Shown: piece by piece, positions 26,881 to 40,740 of the stretch
Layout: every line of letters starts with the position of its first letter
How positions within the stretch are numbered: the first letter of the stretch is position 1
NCBI GenBank assembly: GCA_949316495.1
Contig: OX439004.1
Location: forward strand, 54,282,159 to 54,346,158
DNA: 64,000 nt
Direction: 5' to 3'
Source: Amphiduros pacificus
Lineage: Eukaryota > Annelida > Polychaeta > Phyllodocida > Hesionidae
The notes under the pieces: generated by a model
What the model was told of the DNA's origin: nothing
Databases searched by the model: none
Seen by the model: only the letters and a program-made list of their open reading frames with translations
Position numbers and translations under genes: made by a program

Positions 26881-29740
26881 CTACCCAGGGAGCGTACTAA
26901 TGCAAGCATAGGCCACCCATAACATAAGCCGAACCCAATGTCTTCACATGTCAACCAGGTGCACACATATAACTATAGGCAGATGCCCTTACAAGATAGA
27001 ATTCTCACATAAGCCAAACAACCTTATAATAAGCGGCGTCATTCCCAATTTTGACAATAACAATTTTCTTTTATGTTTTTCTATTGGTGTTGGAGGGGGA
27101 AATACTATAACAAAGTGGAATCAAATGTTTTCTAGTGTTAAAACCTTTCATGAACTCTGGCCCTTTGTTAACCTCTTAACTCTGATAAGATATAAGCTGT
27201 GATCCTTGGTCCGTATGGGGCTGACCAATGAATCGTGCCATCAACTTAATGCTTCTTTTATTTCAGTTCATCTTGGTCTTCCATCTCGGCAGGGAACTTA
27301 ACTTTGCACTTATGTTCCAAGTAAACATATTAATGTTCTGTACGGGTAATCAGGTTTAAATTTAAGCTTGACCATTCCATCTTAAAACTCGTCTGTTATT
27401 TCATCCTCAGCCATTATATGGAAATAACAAATTAAGACCTCGTATTGTACTCAGGTGAACGTTTTCGTGCGATAGACAGAATGACGTTTTACCATGATAT
27501 CATTTTTTTTGTAATCTTCGTACACACATTTAACGCGCAGATAACCCTCCTCCGTGTGTTGCCTTGGCTTTATTAGATATATTTATATCTGGTAGTCATT
27601 TATCATAGAGGAACCCCCACGTGTCATGAAATGTATCATTCAGCGTGACCTACTTCTGAAGCGCCACCTGGGATTACAAACATGTGGTAATCTAGCGAAC
27701 CTATTTTAATGGATCTACGTCCTAGAAGTCCTCATTATGACATAGGGCCATCTCCTGGGATAACAAAGGAGACCATACATTCAGGCTAAACTGTTGACAG
27801 GGTATGTCCGTGAATGTCATGTAAAGCACAGGCAAACATGAACTTTTTAAACATAACTGGTTATTTACTTGCCGATTTATTTATCTAAATTCAAATAGAT
27901 TCCAAACGATTAATAAGGTAGTCTTCACACAATTAAAAAACAGACGATAACCAAACAATTACCTATATGCACCCTTGAATTCATTTGAAGGAAGTGGTTC
28001 GCAAGCTTTGTCAATTAATGTTTTCAACAGTAAAGTTGTGACGGTCCCGTGTGTTTTGTGTACATTTGAGAGATGACAGTTATGTGTTAACCTTGTCAGT
28101 GTGTGAAATATTAGTCGGTGCGCTCTGGGATGGAATTATTTATTATTTTGGGATTCACCTTCCATCATGACAAACCCTTCTGTAAGTGGGTAACATGCCT
28201 GCAGAATGCTGTTTTGTGTTAAGAAATCTCTCAAGCGATTTATGGCTTCTCTCTGGTTAAAATGAATCACATTCAATTAATATGTAACAAAGTCTGTGAA
28301 TGAAAGCTTAAACAATTACAGAGTAAATACAACCAGCCAATGGAGATTGTAATCATATTTTACCCTAGAATTGTTGGACGATTTAACATCGTTATACATC
28401 AATATCCAAGAAAAACAAACATTCATTGCATAGAGGTAGACATAAAATGAACTAAACATATAAAACTGATAATCATACAAAGGGTAAAGCCGGTGTATTT
28501 ATTTCATATCAGAGTAGTCAAGCCAAGCTCACTCCAAATATAAGATAATGGTTAATTGATTACTCCAAACATCAAATAATCACTTTGGATTGGTCATTCA
28601 AAATGACAGAAAAAATCTACTGACGATGTTTACTTAAATGATTAGAGACATATCCCAAATATTGAAGAAATGTACACGGGATGCTGACTTAGGAAGTTCG
28701 CCATAGAATATTGCATAAATAAACTAAACATCTGAAGAATTATGCATCATATTTAAGTTTAGATTCATTCTTTAATTTGTTCAGTCAATGCATCTACATT
28801 TTAATTAATAAGGATATTATAGGACTAGGTGGTAATTCATTGGTATATACATGTTCTCTGTGATGACATCTTACTCTGGAATCACATCAAGTACATTCAT
28901 CATTCATCGTAGAGTGCCGTTGATTTCTGATACATTTTGGATTATTACCTGCAGAGTGAGCGCTGGGATGGGTTTGTTTACCATTTTTGCTCTTGCATGT
29001 ATCAAATTGGCCCCCAGATGTGTAAACTCATTGAAAATTTGTCAAGTCACTTCCTACTGGGAGGCGTGCTGAGCACAGCATCATGTGTGAGATGCATGCA
29101 AGGTGCCATGTAAGCTAGCACGCCCATTATGGATAGAAATATAATAGTCCATATTCCCACATTGGAGCGCCTCCAGCATAAATGTTATACAATGTGAGGA
29201 ATCCACTTCTTTCTTTCATGCGATGTACACAATTTGAGTGTTACTATTTGTACAACATCTATTGGATAAAACATCACGTGCGAACACAATTTTCCCGGGA
29301 TTACACTGTAAAGTCATGTCATGTTTATTTCTCGTAGCGAAAAACTTTATACCGGAAGTAGATCTAGGCATATGTTTATATTAAACAAAGCTTCTGTCCA
29401 GAATGATTTATTTCATAATCATTTATCATTTTTATTTATTTCATTATAAGAATTACAATTATTATTATTGGTTTTTTTTGGGGGGGGGAGGGGGAGGCTG
29501 CCTTAGTTGTTAATATATAAGGTGACAGATTTATAGTGCATTGCGTGGAGATCCCCCCCGTGTGTAGGAGTCATCATGATAACCGGGTTACATCACTCCT
29601 TGTAATGTTTGTCCACTCCAGGGGTCAGCCGGGGTCCATGCTATACTGGACAGTCTGTTACCACTCATCTCAATGTCAGAAATCTGCTCCCCAGTCAACT
29701 CACATCAGCTCATTAAGTAGCATTGGGATGTTAGTAAAAA
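26881..29740. other. Intergenic; no gene recognised
   Basis: AT-rich, without convincing exons. Two stretches (about 28035-28260 and 28940-29080) are less AT-biased and contain a loosely similar 'CTGGGATGG...TTTGTTTA'-type motif. A G-rich tract lies at about 29478-29502. Confidence 0.35.
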
Positions 29741-29897
29741 GGCTGGTCATGATAACAGGGTGGTCATGATAACAGGTTGGTCATGAAAACAGGTTGGTCA
29801 TGATAACAGGGTGGTCATGATAAAAGGATGCTCATGACAAAAAGATGGTCATGATCAAAGGATGGTTATGATAAAAGGATGGTCATGATTAAAACAT
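29741..29897 (+). repeat. 16-bp degenerate tandem repeat, ~9 units
   Basis: Units of the type GGTCATGATAACAGGT drifting to GGTCATGATAAAAGGAT. The gradient of change along the array suggests the left units are younger. Confidence 0.88.
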
Positions 29898-31968
29898 CAT
29901 TTACGATACATACGTCAATAGGGCTGTCACCATTAGTTGACATAAAGCAAATCTCTTAATTTGAAAGATTTACCCGATAAGAATTGGATAATTTGATTGA
30001 TCACTCAGTTCATGAAAATCGACTAAAATTTTATAATATCTCCGAAGGAGGAAGTGATAATTTCTCATTAGAGTGGAGAGATATATTCACAAGAGAGCAA
30101 ATTGAATTGATCCGCCTCAAATATATCTAATATGTTGTGCATGCAATGAAATATTTAAGATGATTGTTTTTTCAAAATATGCTTATTGTGTTATTGAGAA
30201 AAATTATCCAGCATTTTATTGTCATGTCTGTTTCTTTTTGTTTGCCATTTTCTGTCTTACTTCATTTTAAACTGATCCTACTCACAAAAATTGAAAAAAG
30301 AGCGTATTCAACCAATGTAATAAATCTGAGTTTTCATGACATTTGTTTTTGTTCCTCTACCTATGAATGCCTATTTCTTTGATATGCACAATTCGAACTG
30401 GCTTTATGTTAATATGATTCAAGATTAAAAAGGACAATAATTCCATAGCAACCACCTATTTGTTGAAATAGACATGTGACCTCTTTTCTTTATTTTGTGT
30501 CAAAATTTTGTTTTTATCCACATTATTTATATCAACATTTATTGTGCTGACATGAATTGAGTCGCTAACCCGCTCTGGAACCATCCCAAGGAAGTTCAGC
30601 TATCTATTCTGAATATGACACATTCAAATCATTTAAATATTTTCATAATTAAGAAAAAATATAAATTAAGAACTTCAAGGTCTTTGGACATTCTTAAACA
30701 TTCTTAATAAGAAAAAATATAAAGGGAGAAGGTCTTTTGATAAAAATGATAAATTAAGGTCTTTGAACATTCCTAAACAAAACATACATGTCATGTCCTT
30801 GTTATGTGCTGATCACAAAATATAAAGCATTGAAATATGTTCACCCCCTTATGTTTTTATTTACAGATCATAAAGAATATCACTACAATGTGAGGTGTTT
30901 GTGGATGTATCACTGTGCCTCACAGGATGCGATACCTCACTCAGGGAAATGGACCGGGATTTATAGACTTGATATAGCTATCGCAATTCTCTCACCTTAC
31001 TCCATTCATAAGATCAACTTCCTGACATGAGATCAACACATCTGTCCAAGCAATGATGTCAAATCTTACATTTTGCTTAGCCTTTGTTCAACATGACACC
31101 GCTGTTGCGTTTATTTTCTTTGATGTAGGTTATTCACTAATTACAAAACCCTGATCGACCTAAATAATTATCATGAATACAATTTCGAGGCACAGGCCAG
31201 AGTGAGAGGGAAACAATAGCTTGAGCCTGATTGAATTAAATGGGCGATAATGGAGGCAGCAGAAATAGGGCTGTGTTGGCCTGGGAAGTTGGTTTTACGT
31301 CATAGAGAGGCTGACAGCTTGGAGGGAGGCTTAGCGCACTCACTACGCCCCACTTCACTGCTCGCTGTAATTGCCTCGCTCGGTCACTGGGTTACTGGAG
31401 CAGTCCACACACATACGCATATACACTCAGCAACTATTTTTGAACTGCTTTTTGAAATGGGTAGAATATAGAACCAGGGTTCGTGGAGATTTTAACAATA
31501 CAGAAGTGTAGTTTGTTTTCAAAGCTGTATTTCTATACAAACCTCTCTCTTAAAGATTTCAGCCGTTGCTCCCAACCGAATGCAAGATCCCGTTTCTTGA
31601 AATTTGGAACCTGCGCAACACATATCTTTTTAACTTTCTTATGGCTATATTTTTCTATTTAGATCTTCTTTTAAAGATGAAATGTCGCTAGACTTAATTA
31701 TGCCATTTGAAGGCAGTGGCATTGGCAAGATGTACTTGACAGCTACATTTTTACCGACACACCCAGAAGCACTTTGCATTTGTTTTCTTCTATCACCGTC
31801 AGCAAACGTTCAACATCCTAAAACCTAAAATAATGATTACTCTCACAAGACACCCATGTGAACTACTTGATATTTCTAATATCCATTTACTATTGCAAAT
31901 GTTTGTCATACTGTGCTCTCAGTCGGAAAGCATCTTGTTTCAATCGTATTTAACCAAAAACTACATAA
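29898..31968. other. Intergenic; no gene recognised
   Basis: AT-rich. The GC-richer patch 31190-31420 might be regulatory. A TTTACAG at 30868 starts a short open stretch, but I cannot tie it to a gene. Confidence 0.35.
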
Positions 31969-32140
31969 AACCAATACTCAACATACATAAAACCAATACT
32001 CAACATACATAAAACCAATACTCAACATACATAAAACCAATACTCAACATACATAAAACCAATACTCAACATACATAAAATATTTCATACATCACCCAGT
32101 CAACATACATAAAATATTTCATACATAAAACCAATACTCT
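31969..32140 (+). repeat. ~21-bp tandem repeat, 6-7 units
   Basis: Copies of ACATAAAACCAATACTCAAC(AT), followed by two units in which AATATTTCATACAT replaces part of the motif. Confidence 0.92.
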
Positions 32141-32459
32141 AACCAAGGAACCAATGTCATGTTACACGACATCATTGTATTCTACTGATAGCCATTGTCC
32201 AGAGAAAATACAGTTTATGACAAGGAGTCACGTGACTGCTTATATCCATGCTACGTATACCACAATGCATCAGAAACCAATTATAGATTCTACTAATTGC
32301 CTACTTTCTACAAACTACAAAAATGATTCTGTTATATCCAATTTCTTACTCTTAGTATGTAGGGAGACAAACAAACAAAATACACAAACTATCACAAGGT
32401 GTTCAGCAGTCCCTATACAACCAGTGCATGGCTTATTAGGTGATAAACTCGCCCAGAAC

Positions 32460-32840
32460 CAACAATAAGCACAACCTGTAAGCTGGTAAACCGACCGCTG
32501 TCTATTATAATAAACTTATACGGTGAGCATCGGTCCCTCACCAAATCCCACAATCCATCAGCTGTCTCTAGACAGCCAAAATGACATATCCTGTAGGGAT
32601 ATAAATTGTCCTTTGACATCTCAAATGTTCTTTATTTCAAGCGATAAAATGTTCCTCAGCTGTGACCTTAAAAATGTACAACTGATAAGATGACAAACTC
32701 TTCCTAACAAACAATATGCACACCGTGCAAAATGATAAACTGTCCCTTATCAAAAACATGTACACCTTGTAAATGAATAAACTGTCCCTCTTTAAACAAT
32801 ATGCACATTCTGCAAGATGGTAAATCTCCTTTACTGGCCA
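32460..32840 (+). repeat. Degenerate ~43-bp tandem repeat
   Basis: Diverged units sharing AACAATATGCACACCGTGCA followed by an A/T-rich 'GATAAACTGTCCCT' portion; about five to eight are recognisable. Age looks greater than that of the arrays to the right. Confidence 0.6.
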
Positions 32841-33163
32841 AACATTGAGATATTTTATTTTTATCAATTTACTTGTCAGTGGAGTGTTAGTTTTAAGCAA
32901 TTGACTCCACAACACGACCAGTTCAAGATTTACAAACCATATCAAAATCAGGAGAGATAAACTTCACGCTTCCACCTGAAACATTAAGACAATCTCTGAT
33001 GTACTGATGTACCAAGTATCTATTCTTTTCCAAAAACCTACCTAACAGTCATCCAGGAAATATTCTAGATCATACAAGCCTATCAATTACACGACTAGAG
33101 GTATTATATCTAAATAAATGATGATATAATGTTTTATTTTATTTTAAAGAAGTTGTTTATGCT

Positions 33164-34105
33164 TTCTGAATTTACCCATCACACAACAAAGAAACATTTC
33201 GTTCTCTATAAAAGAGACATTCTATTCTTTCTGAACCTACTCATCACCCAGCCAAGAGACATTCTATTCTTTCTGAACCTACTCATCACCCAGCCAAGAG
33301 ACATTCTATTCTTTCCGAACCTATTCATCACCCAGCCAAGAGACATTCTATTCTTTCTGAACCTACTCATAGGCCAGCCAAGAGACATTCTATTCTTTCT
33401 GAACCTACTCATCACCCAGCCAAGAGACAATCTATTCTTTCCGAACCTACTCATCACCCAGCCAAGAGACATTCTATTTTTTCCGAACCTATTCATCACC
33501 CAGCCAAGAGACATTCTATTCTTTCTGAACCTCTTCATCACCCAGCCAAGAGACATTCTATTCTTTCTGAACCTACTCATCACCCAGCCAAGATGCATTC
33601 TATTCTTTCTGAACCTACTCATCACCCAACCTAGAGACATTCTTTTCTTTCTGAACCTCTTCATCACCCAGCCAAGAGACATTCTATTCTTTCTGAACCT
33701 ACTCATCACCCAGCCAAGATACATTCTATTCTTTCTGAACCTACTCATCACCCAACCTAGAGACATTCTATTTTTTCTGAACCTACTCATCACCCAGCCA
33801 AGAGACATTCTATTCTTTCTGAACCTACTCATCACCCAGCCAAGATACATTCTATTCTTTCTGAACCTCTTCATCACCCAGCCAAGAGACATTCTATTCT
33901 TTCTGAACCTACTCCTCACCCAGCCAAGAGACATTCTATTCTTTCTGAACCTACTCATCACCCAGCCAAGAGACATTCTATTCTCTACCTAAGGTGAAAG
34001 ACATTCTAATCTTTCAATTACCCATCACCCAGCCAAGGGCGTTCTACAATCTACCTATGTTAAGAGATATTCTGCCAACTAGCCTTCGCCCAGCTTGAGG
34101 ACATT
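33164..34105 (+). repeat. 42-bp minisatellite, ~18 good units plus decayed edges
   Basis: The unit reads AGAGACATTCTATTCTTTCT then GAACCTACTCATCACCCAGC then CA. Variants include CTATTC for CTACTC and CTAG for CAAG. Because 42 is divisible by three, both strands are open for more than 250 codons (RDILFFLNLLITQP on plus). These ORFs are not genes. Decayed units continue to about 34105 and grade into the next array. Confidence 0.95.
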
Positions 34106-34261
34106 TTAAACTCTTCATATGTCAAGGTGGCTTGCTTAATGCCCTTTAGAGTGGGACATGGCACTTGTTTCCGTGTTAGGTTAGGGTCAGTGGCCGGTAA
34201 CAGCTCACCCCCATGATGAACTTATCCATGCCAACGTCTGTGATAGCTATCTGTTAGATTA

Positions 34262-34480
34262 TCTCATTCAGTAAGACTGTTCTTTTGTAACACCCCACAA
34301 AGACACATTCTGTTGTTTCATACCACCTGTTCAGGACACATTCTGTCTTTGTGTACATCCCATCATCCGGGCAGTCCACAGTCTGCTTCTTCCTACTATC
34401 CACCGCTTTAATTTGGCAGGAAACATTTTGCTTTTATACTTCCCGTCACTTTTCATTATCCATCTTTTGCTCATGAGACT
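34262..34480 (+). repeat. Decayed transitional repeat units
   Basis: Sequences such as CCCATCATCCGGGCAGTCCA and CCACAAAGACACATTCTGTT lie at roughly 40-bp spacing and resemble both the 42-bp array on the left and the 41-bp array on the right. Confidence 0.5.
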
Positions 34481-35640
34481 TTCTTATACCCATTCCCTGG
34501 GCAGGGCACACGTTTTACCTTTCATATTACCCATTCCCTGGGCAGGGCACACGTTTTACTTTTCATACTACCCATTCCCTGGGCAGGGCACACGTTTTAC
34601 TTTTAATACTACCCATTCACTGGGCAGGGCACACGTTTTACCTTTCATATTACCCATTCCCTGGGCAGGGCACACGTTTTACTTTTCATACTACCCATTC
34701 CCTGGGCAGGGCACACGTTTTACTTTTCATACTACCCATTCCCTGGGCAGGGCACACGTTTTACTTTTAATACTACCCATTCCCTGGGCAGGGCACACGT
34801 TTTACCTTTCATATTACCCATTCCCTGGGCAGGGCACACGTTTTACTTTTAATACTACCCATTCACTGGGCAGGGCACACGTTTTACTTTTCATACTACC
34901 CATTCCCTGGGCAGGGCACACGTTTTACTTTTAATACTACCCATTCCCTGGGCAGGGCACACGTTTTACTTTTAATACTACCCATTCCCTGGGCAGGGCA
35001 CACGTTTTACCTTTCATATTACCCATTCCCTGGGCAGGGCACACGTTTTACTTTTAATACTACCCATTCACTGGGCAGGGCACACGTTTTACTTTTCATA
35101 CTACCCATTCCCTGGGCAGGGCACACGTTTTACTTTTAATACTACCCATTCCCTGGGCAGGGCACACGTTTTACTTTTCATACTACCCATTCCCTGGGCA
35201 GGGCACACGTTTTACTTTTAATACTACCCATTCCCTGGGCAGGGCACACGTTTTACTTTTAATACTACCCATTCACTGGGCAGGGCACACGTTTTACTTT
35301 TCATACTACCCATTCCCTGGGCAGGGCACACGTTTTACCTTTCATATTACCCATTCCCTGGGCAGGGCACATGCTTTACCTTTCATACTACCCATTGCCT
35401 GGGCAGGGCACACGTTTTACTTTTCATACTACCCATTCCCTGGGCAGGGCACACGTTTTACTTTTCATACTACCCATTCCCTGGGCAGGGCACACGTTTT
35501 ACTTTTCATACTACCCATTCCCTGGGCAGGGCACACGTTTTACCTTTCATACTACCCATTCCCTGGGCAGGGCACATGCTTTACCTTTCATACTACCCAT
35601 TGCCTGGGCAGGGCACACGTTTTATTTTTCATACTACCTA
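34481..35640 (+). repeat. 41-bp minisatellite, ~28 units
   Basis: The unit reads CCCATTCCCTGGGCAGGGCA then CACGTTTTACTTTTCATACT then A. Variants: TTTAAT for TTTCAT, CACTGG for CCCTGG, CATGCTTT for CACGTTTT. The order of variants suggests block duplications. ORFs of 98-173 codons here are repeat artefacts. Confidence 0.96.
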
Positions 35641-35660
35641 TTTCCTGACACATTCATTAG

Positions 35661-37176
35661 TGATTAGTACTGCCCAGGCAGTACTAATCACCCAGGCAGT
35701 ACTAATCGCCCAGGCAGTACTAATCGCCCAGGCAGTACTAATCGCCCAGGCAGTACTAATCACCCAGGCACTACTAATCACCCAGGCACTACTAATCACC
35801 CAGGCAGTACTAATCACCCAGGCAGTATTAATCACCCAGGCAGTACTAATCACCCAGGCAGTACTAATCGCCCAGGCAGTACTAATCGCCCAGGCAGTAC
35901 TAATCGTCCAGGCAGTACTAATCACCCGGGCAGTACTAATCAGCCGGGCAGTACTAATCACCCAGGCAGTACTTATCACCCAGGCAGTACTAATCACCCA
36001 GGCAGTACTAATCACCCAGGCAGCACTCATCACCCAGGCAGTACTAATCACCCAGGCAGTACTAATCACCCAGCCAATACTAATCACCCAGGCAGCACTC
36101 ATCACCCAGGCAGTACTAATCGCCCAGGCAGTACTAATCGCCCAGGCAGTACTAATCGCCCAGGCAGTACTAATCACCCAGGCACTACTAATCACCCAGG
36201 CACTACTAATCACCCAGGCAGTACTAATCACCCAGGCAGTATTAATCACCCAGGCAGTACTAATCACCCAGGCAGTACTAATCGCCCAGGCAGTACTAAT
36301 CGCCCAGGCAGTACTAATCGTCCAGGCAGTACTAATCACCCGGGCAGTACTAATCACCCGGGCAGTACTAATCACCCAGGCAGTACTTATCACCCAGGCA
36401 GTACTTATCACCCAGGCAGTACTAATCACCCAGGCAGCACTCATCACCCAGGCAGTACTAATCACCCAGGCAGCACTCATCACCCAGGCAGTACTAATCA
36501 CCCAGGCAGTACTAATCGCCCAGGCAGTACTAATCGCCCAGGCAGTACTAATCGCCCAGGCAGTACTAATCGCCCAGGCAGCACTCATCACCCAGGCAGT
36601 ACTAATCGCCCAGGCAGTACTAATCGCCCAGGCAGTACTAATCGCCCAGGCAGTACTAATCACCCAGGCACTACTAATCACCCAGGCACTACTAATCACC
36701 CAGGCAGTACTAATCACCCAGGCAGTATTAATCACCCAGGCAGTACTAATCACCCAGGCAGTACTAATCGCCCAGGCAGTACTAATCGCCCAGGCAGTAC
36801 TAATCGTCCAGGCAGTACTAATCACCCGGGCAGTACTAATCAGCCGGGCAGTACTAATCACCCAGGCAGTACTTATCACCCAGGCAGTACTTATCACCCA
36901 GGCAGTACTAATCACCCAGGCAGCACTCATCACCCAGGCAGTACTAATCACCCAGGCAGCACTCATCACCCAGGCAGTACTAATCACCCAGGCAGTACTA
37001 ATCACCCAGGCAGTATTAATCACCCAGGCAGTACTAATCACCCAGGCAGTACTAATCACCCAGGCAGTACTAATCACCCAGCCAATACTAATCACCCAGC
37101 CAATACTAATCACCCAGGCAGTACTAATAACCCAGGCAGTACTAATCACCCAGGCAGTACTAATCACCCAGGCAGT
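35661..37176 (+). repeat. 18-bp minisatellite with higher-order structure, ~84 units
   Basis: Unit GGCAGTACTAATCACCCA with C/G, G/C and T/C variants (TCGCCCA, GGCACTACT, GGCAGCACTCAT, CAGCCGGG). Marker variants recur together with spacings of 414 bp (23 units) and 486 bp (27 units), showing duplication of multi-unit blocks. Eighteen is divisible by three, so frames of 544 codons (plus) and 509 codons (minus) stay open; neither looks like a gene. Confidence 0.97.
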
Positions 37177-38029
37177 AGATACTATGGCAATATATGCCCA
37201 ATCAAGTTAGGACACATTCTACAGCCAATCCCAGGTGATGGTTGGTGTGAAACGTATTTTACATTCAAGTTTATCCCCAAGTTGTACATGATGAAATTTG
37301 CAGTTTGTCCTGAACTCACACGGCTCCAGGCCATTTATCAGGCTGACGTGAATATTCCTTCCTGTACATACTTAGCACTGGGTGTAATCTTGCCTCTTTC
37401 CAGTTTATGAGACTACAGTATGTCACCTCCGAACACCCAACCCCCCCCCCCCCCCGCCCCCACAAATAAAAAATACAAAAACAAATATTTTAAGCCACAT
37501 ATCATTGTGAATACGCAGGAAATGCACGGCGCAGATATATGCGTTCATCTTGTCTGGTTTAATCGGACAGAGGCAATTGACGGTTGCGATTACTATGACA
37601 AGAATGATATTGAACAAGTGTAATGTCTGTCTTGACTAATCAAATATTCAAAATAGAATTTCATGTACATTAAATGATGTTTTTAAAGAATCTCATTAAC
37701 CTATATCTGGAGGCTGCCAGCTGGGAATAACGTGCAGATCTGGTCCTGCTATGATTTGCTTTCCTCTGTATTGTAAGTATTGTCACTGGATATATACATT
37801 GCAGATGTAGGGATTATGATAACCAACCGACATATATGTCACCGAAACGGAACTATTTTGGCAAAGGGGCGTATTTAAAAATACCAGATAGGCAAGAGAG
37901 AGGAATCTGTGAATGGGAAGGCAAATCACAGCGAGGAGGAATGTATTATGCAAATGTGAACTGTGTTCATACGCCAGCGATTTATTGGAATCCGTCCCTC
38001 GTCCCAGCTCCGATACCATGGATCCTCCC
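37177..38029. other. Spacer between minisatellites
   Basis: Contains a C-rich tract at 37439-37460 and AT-rich sequence. Short ORFs only; no gene recognised. Confidence 0.5.
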
Positions 38030-40312
38030 GGCCACCCTGACACCTGACAGTGTCTGACACACAGAGGGCCACCCTGACACCTGACAGTGTCTGACACACA
38101 GAGGGCCATCCTGACACCTGACAGTGTCTGACACATAGAGGGCCACCCTGACACCTGACAGTGTCTGACACACAGAGGGCCATCCTGACACCTGACAGTG
38201 TCTGACACATAGAGGGCCACCCTGACACCATAAACCTGACAGTGTCTGACACATAGAGGGCCACCCTGACACCTGACAGTGTCTGACACACAGAGGGCCA
38301 TCCTGACACCATAAACCCGACAGTGTCTGACACATAGAGGGCCATCCTGACACCATAAACCCGACAGTGTCTGACACACAGAGGGCCATCCTGACACCAT
38401 AAACCCGACAGTGTCTGACACATAGAGGGCAACCCTGACACCTGACAGTGTCTGACAAACAGAGGGCCACCCTCACACCCTGACGGTGTCTGACACACAG
38501 AGGGCCATCCTGACACCATAACCTGACAGTGTCTGACACATAGAGGGTCATCCTGACACCATAAACCCGACAGTGTCTGACACATAGAGGGTCATCCTGA
38601 CACCATAAACCTGACAGTGTCTGACACACAGAGGGCCATCCTGACACCATAACCTGACAGTGTCTGACACATAGAGGGTCATCCTGACACCATAAACCCG
38701 ACAGTGTCTGACACATAGAGGGTCATCCTGACACCATAAACCTGACAGTGTCTGACACATAGAGGGCCATCCTGACACCATAAACCCGACAGTGTCTGAC
38801 ACATAGAGGGCCATCCTGACACCATAAACCCGACAGTGTCTGACACACAGAGGGCCACCCTGACACCATAAACCTGACAGTGTCTGACACATAGAGGGCC
38901 ACCCTGACACCATAACCTGACAGTGTCTGACACATAGAGGGTCATCCTGACACCATAAACCCGACAGTGTCTGACACACAGAGGGCCATCCTGACACCAT
39001 AAACCCGACAGTGTCTGACACACAGAGGGCCATCCTGACACCATAACCTGACAGTGTCTGACACATAGAGGGTCATCCTGACACCATAAACCTGACAGTG
39101 TCTGACACACAGAGGGTCATCCTGACACCATAAACCTGACAGTGTCTGACACATAGAGGGCCATCCTGACACCATAAACCTGACAGTGTCTGACACACAG
39201 AGGGTCATCCTGACACCATAAACCCGGCAGTGTCTGACACACAGAGGGCCATCCTGACACCATAAACCCGACAGTGTCTGACACATAGAGGGTCATCCTG
39301 ACACCATAAACCTGACAGTGTCTGACACATAGAGGGCCATCCTGACACCATAAACCTGACAGTGTCTGACACATAGAGGGCCACCCTGACACCATAAACC
39401 CGACAGTGTCTGACACATAGAGGGCCACCCTGACACCATAAACCCGACAGTGTCTGACACATAGAGGGCCACCCTGACACCATAAATCCGACAGTGTCTG
39501 ACACATAGAGGGCCATCCTAACACCACAAACCCGACAGTGTCTGACACATAGAGGGCCATCCTGACACCATAAACCCGACAGTGTCTGACACATAGAGGG
39601 CCATCCTGACACCATAAACCCGACAGTGTCTGACACATAGAGGGTCATCCCGACACCATAAACCCCACGGTGTCTGACACACAGAGGGCCATCCTGACAC
39701 CATAAACCTGACAGTGTCTGACACATAGAGGGCCATTCTGACACCATAAACCTGACAGTGTCTGACACATAGAGGGCCATCCTGACACCATAAACCTGAC
39801 AGTGTCTGACACACAGAGGGCCATCCTGACACCATAAACCCGACAGTGTCTGACACATAGAGGGCCATCCTGACACCATAAACCCGACAGTGTCTGACAC
39901 ATAGAGGGTCACCCTGACACCATAAACCCGACAGTGTCTGACACACAGAGGGCCATCCTGACACCATAAACCTGACAGTGTCTGACACACAGAGGGCCAT
40001 CCTGACACCATAAACCCGACAGTGTCTGACACATAGAGGGCCATCCTGACACCATAAACCCGACAGTGTCTGACACATAGAGGGTCACCCTGACACCATA
40101 AACCCGACAGTGTCTGACACACAGAGGGCCATCCTGACACCATAAACCTGACAGTGTCTGACACACAGAGGGCCATCCTGACACCATAAACCCGACAGTG
40201 TCTGACACATAGAGGGCCATCCTGACACCATAAACCCGACAGTGTCTGACACATAGAGGGTCACCCTGACACCATAAACCCGACAGTGTCTGACACATAG
40301 AGGGTCATCCTG
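38030..40312 (+). repeat. 37/44-bp minisatellite, ~52 units
   Basis: The 44-bp unit reads CCGACAGTGTCTGACACATA then GAGGGCCATCCTGACACCAT then AAAC. Units at the left end often lack CATAAAC (37 bp), and some are 43 bp. Each unit holds a perfect 11-nt palindrome core, GTGTC-T-GACAC. At the right end a four-unit block (176 bp) repeats, marked by GGGTCACCCTG at 39906, 40082 and 40258. Many overlapping minus-strand ORFs (up to 349 codons, Cys-rich) are artefacts. Confidence 0.97.
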
Positions 40313-40740
40313 AACTCTGAAACCGAAACGTCGACATATACAGGTGTATACATGTATTTGTAATGAAAAGCAGCATTATAAGACAGAAATACAGAAAGTA
40401 TCGCCTCGCCGGGACATTTTTCTAAAGCTTGTTGACAGAAACTTTATATGGAGGGCTGGATATCTTAAAACAATACAATTATTTGTTCTTGTCTTAATTA
40501 CTCAAATGAAGACAAAGACGAAATGGCCTGTACGTTTCATAAAGGTACCTTCAGCTTAAGCAACATGAACTTCTATTGGCATCACCGAAAAAAGAAGTCT
40601 AGTTCAGATTAATCTATATCAACAATGAATGCAGATTTTACTACAAAAGTGAACTTGTCAATGTTCTTTGTGGGGAATAACAAGGTTTTATCTAAGAATA
40701 TGCCATAAACATATGCTTCAAATTTTCTCAAGAGCCTTAG
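40313..40740. other. Spacer; no gene recognised
   Basis: Short ORF of 71 codons without motifs. Ends with TTAG immediately before the inverted-repeat element. Confidence 0.45.

Noticed and set aside
33129-33992. 287-codon plus frame and 256-codon minus frame
   Set aside because: A 42-bp tandem repeat keeps both strands open. The repeat drifts at the DNA level without sign of protein selection.
35576-37210. 544-codon plus frame and 509-codon minus frame
   Set aside because: An 18-bp minisatellite artefact. The start codon lies in the neighbouring 41-bp array.
37783-40298. Many overlapping Cys-rich minus-strand ORFs up to 349 codons
   Set aside because: Frames cycle through a 44-bp repeat that happens to lack stops. 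No splice or signal-peptide context.
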